Shown: positions 28,275-37,900 of the stretch, one piece after another | Position numbering within the stretch: the first letter of the stretch is position 1 | Layout of the letters: each line of letters starts with the position of its first letter | Assembly: GCA_963843685.1 (NCBI GenBank) | Contig: CAWJLO010000019.1 | Coordinates: forward strand, 1-64,000 | Length of the DNA stretch: 64,000 bases | Direction of reading: 5' to 3' | Source of the DNA: DASQHL01 sp963843685 | Lineage (GTDB): Bacteria; Chloroflexota; Dehalococcoidia; DSTF01; JACRBR01 | The notes under the pieces: model-generated | The model's database searches: none | Seen by the model: the letters and a program-made list of their open reading frames with translations, nothing else | Told to the model about the DNA's origin: nothing | Translations under genes and position numbers: made by a program

Positions 28275-29348
28275 CTACGCCCGCTGCGTCGAGCCCACCA
28301 CCGTCAGCTCCGGCGTCTCCGCATCCACGCGATGCCCGCCGCCACGGATGAGCTGCAGCGCCGGTCGCTCGGCGTGTCCGGCCTCTGACACCGCGACGCT
28401 CTGTCCCGCAAGGGTCATCGACTCGCGCGCCTTCTCCCACACCAGCGCGGCCGTCGCCAGTTCGCGCGCGTTCGTGATCGACCGATCATCAGTCCGCACA
28501 GCCACTGCGAACGCCTCCGCGGCGCGAACCTCTCGCCCCACCGTGTCGGCCGCCGGGTGCTCGTTCACCGTTTCCGCCCACTGACCGCCGCCCTGCGGCA
28601 CACGATGCCGCGTCGCCGCGTGAATCTGCAGCGGCGCACGCGCATCGAGCGAGTCCAGCACGATCGTCCGCCCGTCGCAGGCCACCACCAGCTCCTGACG
28701 CATCCACGGCTCGACAAGGCTCACGTCCACCCGTACGACCGGCCCGCCCTCCAGCGACACCGTCACCATCGCGGCGTCTGCTCCCCCGGCCTCGTCGTCC
28801 ACGCGCGGCGATACGGCGCTCACCTGTCCGGGCGTGCCCCCCACGACCGCCAGCGCAACGGCGAGGTCACTGATCGCCAGTTCGTCCAGCGTGGCTTCCC
28901 GCTGCGAGCCTGTGCGCAATGACCGCACGTAGCGCGGCCGCCACAGACCCTGCGGCCCGCTCGTCATCTTGCGCACGAACGCCAGCCGCTCGTCGCCCAG
29001 GCCCGCTGCATCGAACACCAGCACCCGCTCGCGCCGTCGCGCCAGTTCCTCCAGCGACGTCAGCTGCTTCGAACTCAGCCCCACCGGCCCGGCGATCAGC
29101 ACGTGCCGTCGCGCCATCAACGCCTGTCGCACCAGGCCCGCCAGGTCTGGCGCCGTCCGCGTGCACACCACGGCGTGCACGCCCGGGCGAGACAGCGCGC
29201 CCAGCAACTCGTCCTCTGACCCGGCAGCCACCCGCTGCACCTCGACGTTCTCGACGCCACGCAGCGCTCGGACCCAGGCGTCCCCTTCCGCGCCGTCGCC
29301 GATGACGTTGATCACTGTGCTGCGCGCGGCCGCTCGCTTCGTCGTCAC
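28275..29348 (-). CDS. Gfo/Idh/MocA-like protein (divergent)
   Basis: The 357-residue protein resembles NAD(P)-dependent oxidoreductases of the Gfo/Idh/MocA type: an N-terminal Rossmann half (VINVIGDGAEGDAWVRAL, VHAVVCTRTAPDLAGLVRQA, HVLIAGPVGLSSKQL) and a C-terminal beta-sheet half with VVRVDVSLVEPW. The GxGxxG loop is degenerate (GDGAEG) and the usual catalytic EKP is replaced by AGPVG, so enzyme activity is doubtful. It overlaps the upstream sigma-factor gene by four bases (GTGA), so the two are translationally coupled and may function together. The family call is by general pattern and is moderate. Confidence 0.55.
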   Translation of the reverse strand: MTTKRAAARSTVINVIGDGAEGDAWVRALRGVENVEVQRVAAGSEDELLGALSRPGVHAVVCTRTAPDLAGLVRQALMARRHVLIAGPVGLSSKQLTSLEELARRRERVLVFDAAGLGDERLAFVRKMTSGPQGLWRPRYVRSLRTGSQREATLDELAISDLAVALAVVGGTPGQVSAVSPRVDDEAGGADAAMVTVSLEGGPVVRVDVSLVEPWMRQELVVACDGRTIVLDSLDARAPLQIHAATRHRVPQGGGQWAETVNEHPAADTVGREVRAAEAFAVAVRTDDRSITNARELATAALVWEKARESMTLAGQSVAVSEAGHAERPALQLIRGGGHRVDAETPELTVVGSTQRA

Positions 29349-30166
29349 GCCGCGTCCGCCAGTTCCTGCGTCAGCACAACGCGCAGACGCCGGATCGCCC
29401 GGTGCCGCAGCTGTGACGCCCGTGACTCCGAGATGCCCAGCGCCTGCCCGATGCTCTTCAGCGACTGCGACTTCATGTAGTACAACCGTACGATCGTGCG
29501 CTCCCGGTCCGGCAGCAGTTCCACCGCCTTCGCCAGCTTCGCCCGCACCATCGTCTCTTCAGCCACCGCGTCCGGGTCGATGTTCGGGTCTTCGTCCGCC
29601 ATCTCCCACAGCTTCTCGCTGTTCCCGTTCGCCGCCGTGTCGGCCAGGCTGTCGAGCGAGATCACGCGCACGTTGCTGGTGCGCATCGATTGGAGGAAGT
29701 CCGCGGTGGCGATGCCCATGTGCTGGGCGATCTCGTCGCGCGTCGGGGCGCGGTTCAACTTCACGTGCAGCTCGGCCGTCGCCTTCTCCAGGTCACTGCC
29801 GAACTTCTGCAGCGATCGCGGCAGCGGGTGCGTCGCTCGGATCGCGTCCAGGATCGAGCCCCGGATGCGGGGAAGCGCGTACGTCGAGAACTTGGCGCCC
29901 TTGTTCGGGTCGAAGGCGTAGTACGCCTCGATCAGCCCCTGCACCCCATACGAGACCATGTCTTCGTACTGGAGGATGCCGCCGTTCGTGCTGCCCACCG
30001 CGATGCGGTTCACCGCGTGTCGCACGAGCGGCATGTAGTCCTTGATCACCTTTGTCAGATTCGCGTCGGAGAACTGGTCGTCTTCTTCCGGGACTGCCTC
30101 CGGCGATACTGCGTCGACGACCCCGTCGTCTTCCTTCCGGTCGTCGGAAAGCGGAGTCTTCCGCAT
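29345..30166 (-). CDS. RNA polymerase sigma factor, FliA/WhiG type
   Basis: The 273-residue sigma-70-family protein has region 2 (EDMVSYGVQGLIEAYYAFDP, FSTYALPRIRGSILDAIRA), region 3 (IAQHMGIATADFLQSM) and region 4 (LPDRERTIVRLYYMKSQSLK, then SIGQALGISESRASQLRHRA). The FSTYA-x2-RIRGSI-D and RASQLRH elements are the signature of the FliA/WhiG (sigma-28) group that drives flagellar, archaellum-like or developmental genes. GGGAGG precedes the ATG; 13 extra upstream codons are not conserved. It shares a transcript with the Gfo/Idh/MocA-like gene. No flagellar gene is near, so its regulon is unknown. csrA, another usual flagellar regulator, lies 1.1 kb away. Confidence 0.9.
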   Translation of the reverse strand: MRKTPLSDDRKEDDGVVDAVSPEAVPEEDDQFSDANLTKVIKDYMPLVRHAVNRIAVGSTNGGILQYEDMVSYGVQGLIEAYYAFDPNKGAKFSTYALPRIRGSILDAIRATHPLPRSLQKFGSDLEKATAELHVKLNRAPTRDEIAQHMGIATADFLQSMRTSNVRVISLDSLADTAANGNSEKLWEMADEDPNIDPDAVAEETMVRAKLAKAVELLPDRERTIVRLYYMKSQSLKSIGQALGISESRASQLRHRAIRRLRVVLTQELADAA

Positions 30167-30416
30167 CAAACCTCCCGCTACGTGCGCGGCGTCGCGCCCA
30201 GGCATCCCACGTGCGGCCAGTATTCACGCTGCCTTGGCGCCCTCCCATGCGGCTCGCCCCGCGACCCACTGGCGACTCCCCCGCATAACCCCGGCCATCC
30301 CTACCTAAGGGAAGCCGAATCGAAACGGTCACGGCCGGGTGCTGCCACCCGCCTGACAGACGCCGCAGGCCGCCCTCCCGTCCCGCCGCCCGATGGCAGG
30401 GCGCGGATCGCTTCTG

Positions 30417-30422
30417 TATAAT
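30417..30422 (+). promoter_or_regulatory. -10 box of hybrid kinase gene
   Basis: A perfect TATAAT ends 11 bases before the ATG, with no Shine-Dalgarno between. Transcription would begin within about five bases of the start codon, giving an almost leaderless message. The -35 region (TGGCAG, 17-base spacing) is poor. Confidence 0.5.
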
Positions 30423-30433
30423 CCGCCCAACCT

Positions 30434-32044
30434 ATGCTCTTCCCTCAGGCGTCGCCCAACGCAAGCGCCGGAGTCGGACGGCCGTTTGGCGCCGTCGATC
30501 TCCTCACCCTCGTCCTCGAAGCCATGCGACCCTCCCTCGGCTTCTCCCTCGCCGCCGCCGTCGTCTGCGAGGACAACCGCCACGTCGTCCCCATCTACAC
30601 CACAGGCGCCCTGTCTCCGTCCGTCACCGAGGGCGTGCACGTCCAGGCCCTCGCCGCCTTCGTGGCGCTTGCCGGCGCCAGCCACGCCTCGTGGCCCTCC
30701 GACGAGCCCGTCGTTATCCCCCTCGCCGGCGTGGACACCCGCCCAATCGCCGAGCCGGACGCCTACGAGGACGCCCCGCTCGTCGTCGGCGGCGTCGTGA
30801 CCGGCATGCTCCGCCTCGCGACCAGCGGCCCGCTCTCGCAGGACCAACGGGCGCTCTACTTCTCCATGGCCAGCGACGTCTCGAAGGCCATCGAGCGGCT
30901 CGATGCGCAGCGCGGCCAGACTAGGCTCGTCCAGGAGCGACTCCTGCAGTCTGAGAAGATGTCCAGCGTCGGTCAGCTCGTGTCCGGCGTCGCTCATGAA
31001 CTCAACAACCCACTCACGGGCATCATGGGGTTCGCCCAGCTTCTCCTCCTGCGCGAGCTCGAGGAGACGTCACGCCGCCAGGTCGAGACCATCTACGCCG
31101 AGGCCGAGCGCGCGTCGAAGATCGTCTCGAATCTCCTCACCTTCGCGCGCCGCCGCAAGGTTCAGAAGGAGCCCGCCAACCTCAATACCCTCATCGAACG
31201 CGTGCTCGAGCTCCGCAACTACGACCTCCGCGTCCGCAACATCGAGACCGACCTCGACCTGGACGTCGCCCTGCCCGAGACGATGGTCGACACCAACCAG
31301 ATCCAGCAGGTGATGCTCAACATCATCATCAACGCGGAGCAGGCGATGCGCGCGGAGACCGGCGGTGGCACGCTCCGCATCCACACCTCCGTCGGAGATG
31401 GCAGCGTGCTCGCCTCCTTCCAGGACTCCGGCCCCGGCATGAGTAAGGAGACCGTGCGCCGCATCTTTGACCCCTTCTTCACGACGAAGGAGGCCGGCGA
31501 AGGGACCGGCCTCGGCCTCACCATCAGCTACGGCATCATCGAGGAGCACGGCGGCCGCATCTGGGCCGAAAGCGACCCCGGCCGTGGCACGACATTCTTC
31601 ATCGAGCTGCCCATCATCGCCGGGACGGCGGCGGCACCTCGCGCGCTCCACGAACCGGTACACACGGAGGCCGTCGAGCGCAGCCGCATCCTCGTTGTCG
31701 ATGACGAGGACAGCATTCAGCGCCTCCTCACTGGCATCCTCGAGATGGACGGCCACGACGTGCAGGTCGCAAACAACGGCCGCGAAGCCCTCGACCGCAT
31801 CCGCCGCGAAACGTTCGACCTCATCATCACCGACATCAAGATGCCCGTCATGGGCGGCGCCGACCTCCACAAGGAGCTGCGCGACGCCGGCAATGCCCTC
31901 GCCGGCCGCATGATCTTCATCACCGGCGACACCGTCGCCCCCGAGACCCGAAGCTTCCTTCAGGGCGTGGACAACGCCGTGCTCTCCAAGCCCTTCCGCC
32001 TGCGCGAGATCCGCGAGAGCGTGCGTCACGCCCTCAGCCGCTAA
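30434..32044 (+). CDS. Hybrid histidine kinase with C-terminal receiver
   Basis: The 536-residue protein has an N-terminal GAF-like sensory region of about 150 residues without membrane helices, so it is cytosolic. A HisKA domain places the phospho-accepting His188 in GVAHELNNPLTG. The HATPase domain has the N box NIIINAEQAM, then DSGPGM and GTGLGL. The receiver domain has ILVVDDEDS and the acceptor Asp467 in LIITDIKMPVMGG, with the conserved Lys in LSKPFR. The GVAHELNNPL sequence is of the NtrB/PAS-kinase class. No separate response regulator adjoins it. The signal sensed is unknown. Next is a metallo-beta-lactamase-fold gene four bases downstream. Confidence 0.93.
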   Translation: MLFPQASPNASAGVGRPFGAVDLLTLVLEAMRPSLGFSLAAAVVCEDNRHVVPIYTTGALSPSVTEGVHVQALAAFVALAGASHASWPSDEPVVIPLAGVDTRPIAEPDAYEDAPLVVGGVVTGMLRLATSGPLSQDQRALYFSMASDVSKAIERLDAQRGQTRLVQERLLQSEKMSSVGQLVSGVAHELNNPLTGIMGFAQLLLLRELEETSRRQVETIYAEAERASKIVSNLLTFARRRKVQKEPANLNTLIERVLELRNYDLRVRNIETDLDLDVALPETMVDTNQIQQVMLNIIINAEQAMRAETGGGTLRIHTSVGDGSVLASFQDSGPGMSKETVRRIFDPFFTTKEAGEGTGLGLTISYGIIEEHGGRIWAESDPGRGTTFFIELPIIAGTAAAPRALHEPVHTEAVERSRILVVDDEDSIQRLLTGILEMDGHDVQVANNGREALDRIRRETFDLIITDIKMPVMGGADLHKELRDAGNALAGRMIFITGDTVAPETRSFLQGVDNAVLSKPFRLREIRESVRHALSR

Positions 32045-32048
32045 CGGC

Positions 32049-32912
32049 ATGGAATGGCCCACCGCCACCACTGAGCTCGCCCCTGGGGTCTTCGCTTACG
32101 TCCAGGCCACCGGCGGCTTCTGTATCGCCAACGCCGGCCTCATCGCCGGCCGGGAAGGTGTCACCGCTGTCGACGCCCTCTTTACGCCCGTCATGACCCG
32201 CGCCCTCCTTGATGAAGCAGCCCGCGTCAGCCCGCAGCCCGTCACGCGCCTCCTCAACACACACCATCACGTCGACCACACGCTCGGCAACGCCGGCTTC
32301 CCACCCGAAACACAAATCCTCGCCCACGCGAAGGCGAAGGCCGAGATGGAGCGCGTCGGCATCGGCGTCCTGGACATCATCAAGCGCATGGCGCCGCACT
32401 TCACCGCCGATCTCCAGGGCGCCGCCGAGCGCCTGCCCGACGTCACCTTCGACGGTGACACGCTGGAGCTACGTGTCGACGACCGCCGCATCCAGCTCCT
32501 CCACCTCGGCACGGCCCACACCGTCGGCGACGTGCTCGTCTACCTCCCCGACGACCGTATCCTCTTCGCCGGCGACGTCGCCTTCTTCTACGTCACCCCG
32601 CTCGCCTTCGAGGGCCACATCGGGAACTGGATCGCCGTCGGCGAGCGCGTTATCGCCGAGATCGATGCCGCCACCATCGTCCCGGGCCACGGTCCCGTCG
32701 GCACGAAGGACGACCTGCGCCGCCTCCTCGACTACCTCCGGCTCGTCCACACCGGCGCTCGCACCGCGTTCGACGCCGGCGCCACGCCCGAAGACGCGGC
32801 CGCCGCCATCGATCTCGCCGAGTTCGCAGAATGGGGCGACAGCGATCGCCTCATCGTCAACGTCCGCCGCTGCTACCAGGAGTTTCGCGGCGAACTCGAC
32901 GCGCTGCTCTGA
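32049..32912 (+). CDS. Metallo-beta-lactamase-fold hydrolase
   Basis: The 287-residue protein has the MBL metal motif THHHVDHTLGN (HxHxDH), a later histidine in LLHLGTAHTVGDVLVYL, the bridging aspartate in LFAGDVAFFY and the final histidine in VPGHGPVG, giving a binuclear zinc site. Overall it resembles SoxH/quinoprotein-relay or cyclase-like MBL proteins; the substrate is not evident. It begins five bases after the hybrid kinase stop codon, so both are likely on one transcript. Confidence 0.88.
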   Translation: MEWPTATTELAPGVFAYVQATGGFCIANAGLIAGREGVTAVDALFTPVMTRALLDEAARVSPQPVTRLLNTHHHVDHTLGNAGFPPETQILAHAKAKAEMERVGIGVLDIIKRMAPHFTADLQGAAERLPDVTFDGDTLELRVDDRRIQLLHLGTAHTVGDVLVYLPDDRILFAGDVAFFYVTPLAFEGHIGNWIAVGERVIAEIDAATIVPGHGPVGTKDDLRRLLDYLRLVHTGARTAFDAGATPEDAAAAIDLAEFAEWGDSDRLIVNVRRCYQEFRGELDALL

Positions 32913-32989
32913 CTCCGCGCTTGCGTCTCACGCCGTGCGCATAGGCCTCGAACCGCCTACCCTGATCGGGAAGCGCAAGGAGCGATCAC

Positions 32990-33679
32990 ATGCCGGACAT
33001 CACCACCACCTCCGTAGAGTTCCCGGCCGCCGCCGTCAGCGGCATGGGCTACCTCGCCCGCCCCGCCGACAGCGCGCCGCACCCCGGTGTCGTCGTCATC
33101 CAGGAGTGGTGGGGCCTCGACCCGCACATCAAGAGCGTCGCGGATCGCTTCGCCCGCGAGGGCTTCATCGCCCTGGCGCCAGACCTCTATCACGGCGAGT
33201 TCGCCACCGAGCCCGACGAAGCCCGCAAGCTCGCCATGGCCATGAACCGTGAGCAGGCTTCGAACGACCTCGCCGGCGCCGCCCGCTACCTCCTCTCGCT
33301 GCCCGAAGTCACGCCGAAGAAGCTCGCCTGCATCGGCTTCTGCATGGGCGGCAGCATGACCCTCATGCTCGCCGCCGCCGTACCGGAGATCGCCGCCGCG
33401 GCGCCCTTCTACGCCGGCTTCCAGCCCCCGGCCGAGGAGCTGGCGAAGATCCAGGCCGAGATGTTCTGCGCGTTCGGCGCCGAGGACGCCGGCATCCCGC
33501 CCGAAAACGTGCAGAAGTTCGAAGGAATCCTCAAGGACACCGGCCGCAACGCCGTCGTCAAGGTCTACGACGGCGCTCCGCACTCCTTCTTCAACGACAG
33601 CAAGCCCAGTTATCGCCCGGAGGCCGCGAAGGACGCGTGGGAGCGCTCGCTCGCGCTCTTCCGCCGCGTCCTCGCCTGA
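32990..33679 (+). CDS. Dienelactone hydrolase family protein
   Basis: This 229-residue alpha/beta hydrolase has a cysteine nucleophile, Cys118 in IGFCMGGSM, with Asp in FGAEDAGIPPE and His in GAPHSFFND: the Cys-His-Asp triad of dienelactone hydrolases, which open lactones formed in catechol degradation. VVVIQEWWGLDPHIKSVADR is a strong family signature. No other catechol-pathway genes are nearby, so the natural substrate may differ. CAAGGAG precedes the ATG. Confidence 0.92.
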   Translation: MPDITTTSVEFPAAAVSGMGYLARPADSAPHPGVVVIQEWWGLDPHIKSVADRFAREGFIALAPDLYHGEFATEPDEARKLAMAMNREQASNDLAGAARYLLSLPEVTPKKLACIGFCMGGSMTLMLAAAVPEIAAAAPFYAGFQPPAEELAKIQAEMFCAFGAEDAGIPPENVQKFEGILKDTGRNAVVKVYDGAPHSFFNDSKPSYRPEAAKDAWERSLALFRRVLA

Positions 33680-33680
33680 C

Positions 33681-33908
33681 ATGCCCTCCACGACCGGCGA
33701 GTGGGGTCCGGACGACGACCATCTCGATGACGAGGAAGAAGAGTTCGGCCCCGGCGACCCGGACTACGACCTCTCGGAGGCTCACCCCTACAGCTGGGAG
33801 CCGCGCCGCGACAACTGGCCTGTGCCGCCATGGCTCCTCATCGCCGTATCCGTCGTCGCGATCGCCGCGCTGCTCGTCCCGACGCTGATCTTCATCGCCG
33901 GCCACTGA
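33681..33908 (+). CDS. Small acidic single-pass membrane protein
   Basis: The 75-residue product has a very acidic N terminus (DDDHLDDEEEEFGPGDPDYD), a tryptophan-containing hinge (WEPRRDNWPVPPW) and one C-terminal membrane helix (LLIAVSVVAIAALLVPTLIF). The ATG is two bases after the dienelactone hydrolase stop, which suggests translational coupling. No family is recognised. Confidence 0.6.
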   Translation: MPSTTGEWGPDDDHLDDEEEEFGPGDPDYDLSEAHPYSWEPRRDNWPVPPWLLIAVSVVAIAALLVPTLIFIAGH

Positions 33909-34019
33909 TCACCCGTCGCGCGCCGGACAACACGTATCCCCCGAACGTCCGTCCGGGATGCGTTCAACCTGCATGAGCGGGTGGAGATGGCCCAGGTGTA
34001 CGTCGCGGCTCGCGGATTC

Positions 34020-34046
34020 AGCCCGCTCCGCTTGCCGTGAACGCTC
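34020..34046 (+). repeat. Copy 1 of a 27-base direct repeat
   Basis: This stretch shares an exact 14-base block, TGCCGTGAACGCTC, plus an upstream CCGCTC block at the same spacing, with 39980-40006 (20 of 27 identical). The two copies flank hisA and the giant beta-helix gene in the same orientation. Confidence 0.45.
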
Positions 34047-34052
34047 CCGGCC

Positions 34053-34796
34053 CTACGTCCCGTCGCCCGTCGCCAGCGCCGCGATCGCTTCGCGCAACCG
34101 GATGCCCCCGTCGTACAGCGCCGTCCCGATGATCACGCCCTCGAGCTCGTGTTCCGCGAGCGCCACCACGTCAGCGATCGATGTCACGCCACCGGAGTAC
34201 ACCATCTCCGCCGGCGTCCCCGTCTCCGCGAGCACGCCCAGCATCGTGTGCAGCGCTGCGAAGTCGATGTGCTGCATCATCCCGTCGCGGCTGACGTCCG
34301 TATAAATGAAGTGCCGTACGTCGCGCAGCGCCATCGCCCGCACGAAGTCCTCGGCCGACCCGTCCCCCGTGCCCAGCCACCCTTCGGTCGCCGGCTTGCC
34401 GTCCTTCACGTCCACCGCCACCGCGACCCGCTCGCCGTGCTTGCGCACCGCCGCCGACACCGCGTCTGGCTCGCGCACCGCCAGCGTCCCCAGCACGATG
34501 CGCATCGCCCCCGCTTCCGCCCATCGGTCGATCGCCGCCGCGTCCCGAACGCCGCCCGCGACCTGTACGTCGGCCCCGCACTCCCGCACGATCCGCCGCA
34601 CGACGGCATCGTTCACCGGACGGCCCTCTTTCGCGCCGTCCAAATCAACGACGTGCAGCCGCCGCGCCCCCTGCTCCACCCACCGCTGCGCCATCGCCAG
34701 CGGGTCGTCTCCGAACACCGTCTCGCGCCCGTAATCGCCCTGCACCAGTCGCACGCACTTCCCGCCGCGGATATCGATCGCCGGAATGATCTCCAT
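34053..34796 (-). CDS. hisA: HisA, ProFAR isomerase
   Basis: HisA catalyses the Amadori isomerisation of ProFAR to PRFAR, the fourth step of histidine synthesis. The 247-residue TIM barrel has the catalytic Asp8 in IPAIDIRGGKCVRLVQGDYG, phosphate-binding VAGGVRD, VAVDVKDGKPATEGWLG, the second catalytic region YTDVSRDGMMQ, and VYSGGVTS near the C terminus. It has no Shine-Dalgarno; a TATGAT -10 box ends six bases before the ATG. hisH, its usual neighbour, is 5.6 kb upstream beyond the beta-helix gene, and hisF is not in the window. Confidence 0.96.
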   Translation of the reverse strand: MEIIPAIDIRGGKCVRLVQGDYGRETVFGDDPLAMAQRWVEQGARRLHVVDLDGAKEGRPVNDAVVRRIVRECGADVQVAGGVRDAAAIDRWAEAGAMRIVLGTLAVREPDAVSAAVRKHGERVAVAVDVKDGKPATEGWLGTGDGSAEDFVRAMALRDVRHFIYTDVSRDGMMQHIDFAALHTMLGVLAETGTPAEMVYSGGVTSIADVVALAEHELEGVIIGTALYDGGIRLREAIAALATGDGT

Positions 34797-34802
34797 GCAA
34801 TG

Positions 34803-34808
34803 ATCATA
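34803..34808 (-). promoter_or_regulatory. -10 box for leaderless hisA transcript
   Basis: On the minus strand TATGAT is followed by CATTGC and then the hisA ATG, placing the transcription start at the initiation codon. hisA thus appears to have its own promoter despite its usual operon life. Confidence 0.55.
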
Positions 34809-34849
34809 CCGCTACATGTAGACCAAAGGACCGCCAGCGAAGACAGACT

Positions 34850-34882
34850 AGGACACGCCAGGCGATTCGCCTGGCGTGTCCT
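34850..34882. terminator. Perfect 16-bp inverted repeat between hisA and the beta-helix gene
   Basis: AGGACACGCCAGGCGA and TCGCCTGGCGTGTCCT are exact inverted copies separated by one base. The hairpin lies 40 bases after the stop codon of the giant gene (minus strand) and ends transcription there most plausibly, although no clear T run follows on either strand. Confidence 0.6.
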
Positions 34883-34924
34883 GTCCGCGTACGCTTCAAC
34901 CTCGCCCGCGCGCCATCTTCATGC

Positions 34925-37900
34925 CTACGGACAAGAAGTCACGGAGTCGAGGAAGTAACTCGCCATAGTAGAGAGGTCTAGAATGTTGATGACATTGTCC
35001 GCATTCTGATTCACTCGCTGAATCCCCACATCGAGGCCACTAGGCGGATCGACGAGCGGGACGGGATCGATGTAGTACTTCGCGCCCGCGGCCAAGTCCA
35101 GGATGTTCACGACGCCATCGCCATTCACATCGGCGCGCATCACTGAACAATACACGTTGACGCTCCTGCCGAGCGACGCCTTCGATGAATCCAGGTACCC
35201 GTCACCCTTGATGTTGAGATCGCACGCATCGCCCCGGCTGTCCGTCCCCGGTAAGTTCGCCGCATAGTTGAACTGGTCGCTGTTGGCCTGATCCGGGTTA
35301 TACACCGTCGGGCAGTTGTCCGATGCATCCACGAACCCGTCGCCATCGCCGTCGGCCGGAACCGGGCAGCCGGCCACGGGCGCCGTGAGGAACGGCGTCG
35401 CGTTGATCGTCGCCGCCGGATCGATGGTGTCGCCGTGGCCCGGCGGGTTCGCGCCGTTGATCTTGCCCCACCAGTTGTTCGTTGCATACACCGGCGTCAG
35501 CACCGTCCCCAGCGTCGCCATCCCGTCCACTGTGTTGTCGGCGATGCAGTTCATGTTGAACGTGTTGCCCGTCGGCGCCCCCGGACCGGAGTAGTCGACT
35601 AGCACGCCATAGTCGTTGAACCGCACCGCGTTATCATGAACGGCGTTGTTCGTCGACGCGTCGTAGAAGTACATCCCGTACGATCCTGTCATCCCGGTGA
35701 GCGTGTTGTCGTCGTACGTCCCGTTGTTGCTCAGGTACACGAACGTAGCCGTATCGCGCGTGTTCGTGAACTGGTTCCCTGACACCGTCGCGCCGTCCGT
35801 GCTCTGGACGAACAGGCCCTCCTGGTTGTCGTGCATGTTGTTGTCGGTGATCGTCGCACCGGTCGCCTGGTACAGCAGGATCGCCGTTGAGGCGTATGTG
35901 CTCGGCGTGTAGTCGTTGCCGCTGATATCGTTGCCCGTCAGCACACCCTGCGCGCTGAACCCGACCTGGATCCCGTTCTGCGCGATCTTGTCCGTCGGCC
36001 CGATGCCCGTGATCACGCTGTTCGTCACGCTGAGCACTGTTTCGACACGGTTTCCGACGATCCCACCCTTCTGGTAGTCGGTGACGCTGGCGTCGTTCAC
36101 GTTCACCGCCCCGAATCCCGGGTTCTCCGACTCGACGTAGACGCCGTTCCCCGTCTGGCAACCCAACAGCGCCGGCGCCAGCTTGATGTGATCCGCCGCC
36201 ACGTGCTTCAGGTCACCCGAAGCGTTCTTGTAGTAGAAGCCGAGGAAATCCGGTGTGCAGCCCGTCAGCCCGTTCAGCGAGCCGTCCGCCGTCAGGTTCT
36301 GAATCGTCACGCCCGTGGCGTCTTCAACGTCGAAGATCACCGCCGCCGGGTTCGTGTTGATCCGTGTCGTATTGGCAACGACGCCGCTCGGCTGAACGAC
36401 GGTCGATCCGACGCCCGCGCCGTTGATCAGCAGGTTGCTCTTTCCGCTGTCGCGCACCTGCTCGTCGAAGGTGCCCGCCAGCGCGCTGATCGTGTCGCCA
36501 GACGACGCCAGGTCCACCGCCTTCTGGATACACGTCCCGTCGCACAGCGCCGGGCCCGCCACCCAGGTCATCGGCGACGCCATCTGGAACCCGGTGGCGC
36601 CCGATGAGTCCGTGCCGATGCCCAGCCACGGCGAGAACGGAATCCCGTCCGAAACGCTGTCGCCCGTGCCCGAGGGGTTCGACGCGTTCGTCGGGCCGCT
36701 GGCAGAGCCCCACCAGTCGCCCAGCATCTTCACGTCGTAGGTGCCCGTGCCGTCCGTGTCCGTCCCAGTCGTGTTGCCCGTGATCGAGTTCCCCAGGTTG
36801 TCCACCGTGAGCGTGAACCCGGACTCCGACTGGAACACGAATCCGTCTTCGTTGTTCTTGATGATGTTCCCCGTCAGCGTCGCCTCAACGTTGCCCGACG
36901 CGAAGTAGAACGTGCTCGTCGTGATGTACACGCCGGTGCTGCCCGCCGCGTTCATCCCGTCGACCTCGTTGTTCTCGAACAGCGTGCCGACCGCCACGTA
37001 CGACCCTGTCGCCGCCAGGCCGACGGCGCAGTTCGTCACCACGTTGTTCTGCACCGTCGGCTGGATGTACGGCACGAACGTCCACACGCCGTACCCGCCC
37101 GTCGTGCAGTCGCTGACGCTGTTGCCGTCGATGACGTCGCCGGAGCCACCGCCGTCACCGGAGTTGTCCGTGTGCACGCCGCTCGCCGACGCCGTGATCA
37201 CGTTGTTCAGGAACTGCGTGCCCCGCGAGTGGTTCGCCGAGATCCCGTCGTTCGCGTCGCTCACCGTGTTGTTGGCGAACACGCCCGAACCGCCGTAGTT
37301 GAACATGGCGATCGACGATGGATCCGCCTGTACGTTCTCCACCGTGTCGTCGTGGAAGTCAAAGCCGCTTCCGCCGCTCGCCGCGTAGATCCCGCGCAGA
37401 TAGATGTTCTTCACCGTCACGTCGTGTACGTGGATGTTGTCGAACACCCCGGCGTAGTAGTTGTCCACGATGCCGTTGCGGGCGTCCAGATCCGCTCCGC
37501 CGGCGACGATCCCGCTCGTCAGCGACGGGTTGTCGCCGTCCAGCGTCACGTCCTGCAGCGTCACGTCATCCGCCTGCACCAGGAAGATGTTGCTCGCCGC
37601 CGTCGCGCTGCCGCACAGCGAGCTCCCGGCGCACGGGTTCGGGCAGCGACACCGCCGGCACGATCGTTGTCGATGCCTGCCCCGGCGCCCGCCACCGTCA
37701 CGCTCTTCGTCGCCGTCACGTTCTCCGTGAACGTCCCGGCCTTGGCATTCACGCCCCCGCCCGGGTTCGAAGCGTCGATGCCCGCCTGGATCGAGGAGTA
37801 GCTCCCTACAGGGCTGGTGTCCGTCACTGGCGCGAAGCTCACGCCGATCGGCGGCGCCGCGTCCAGCCACGGCACGAAACTCACATTGTCGCTCACCGCC

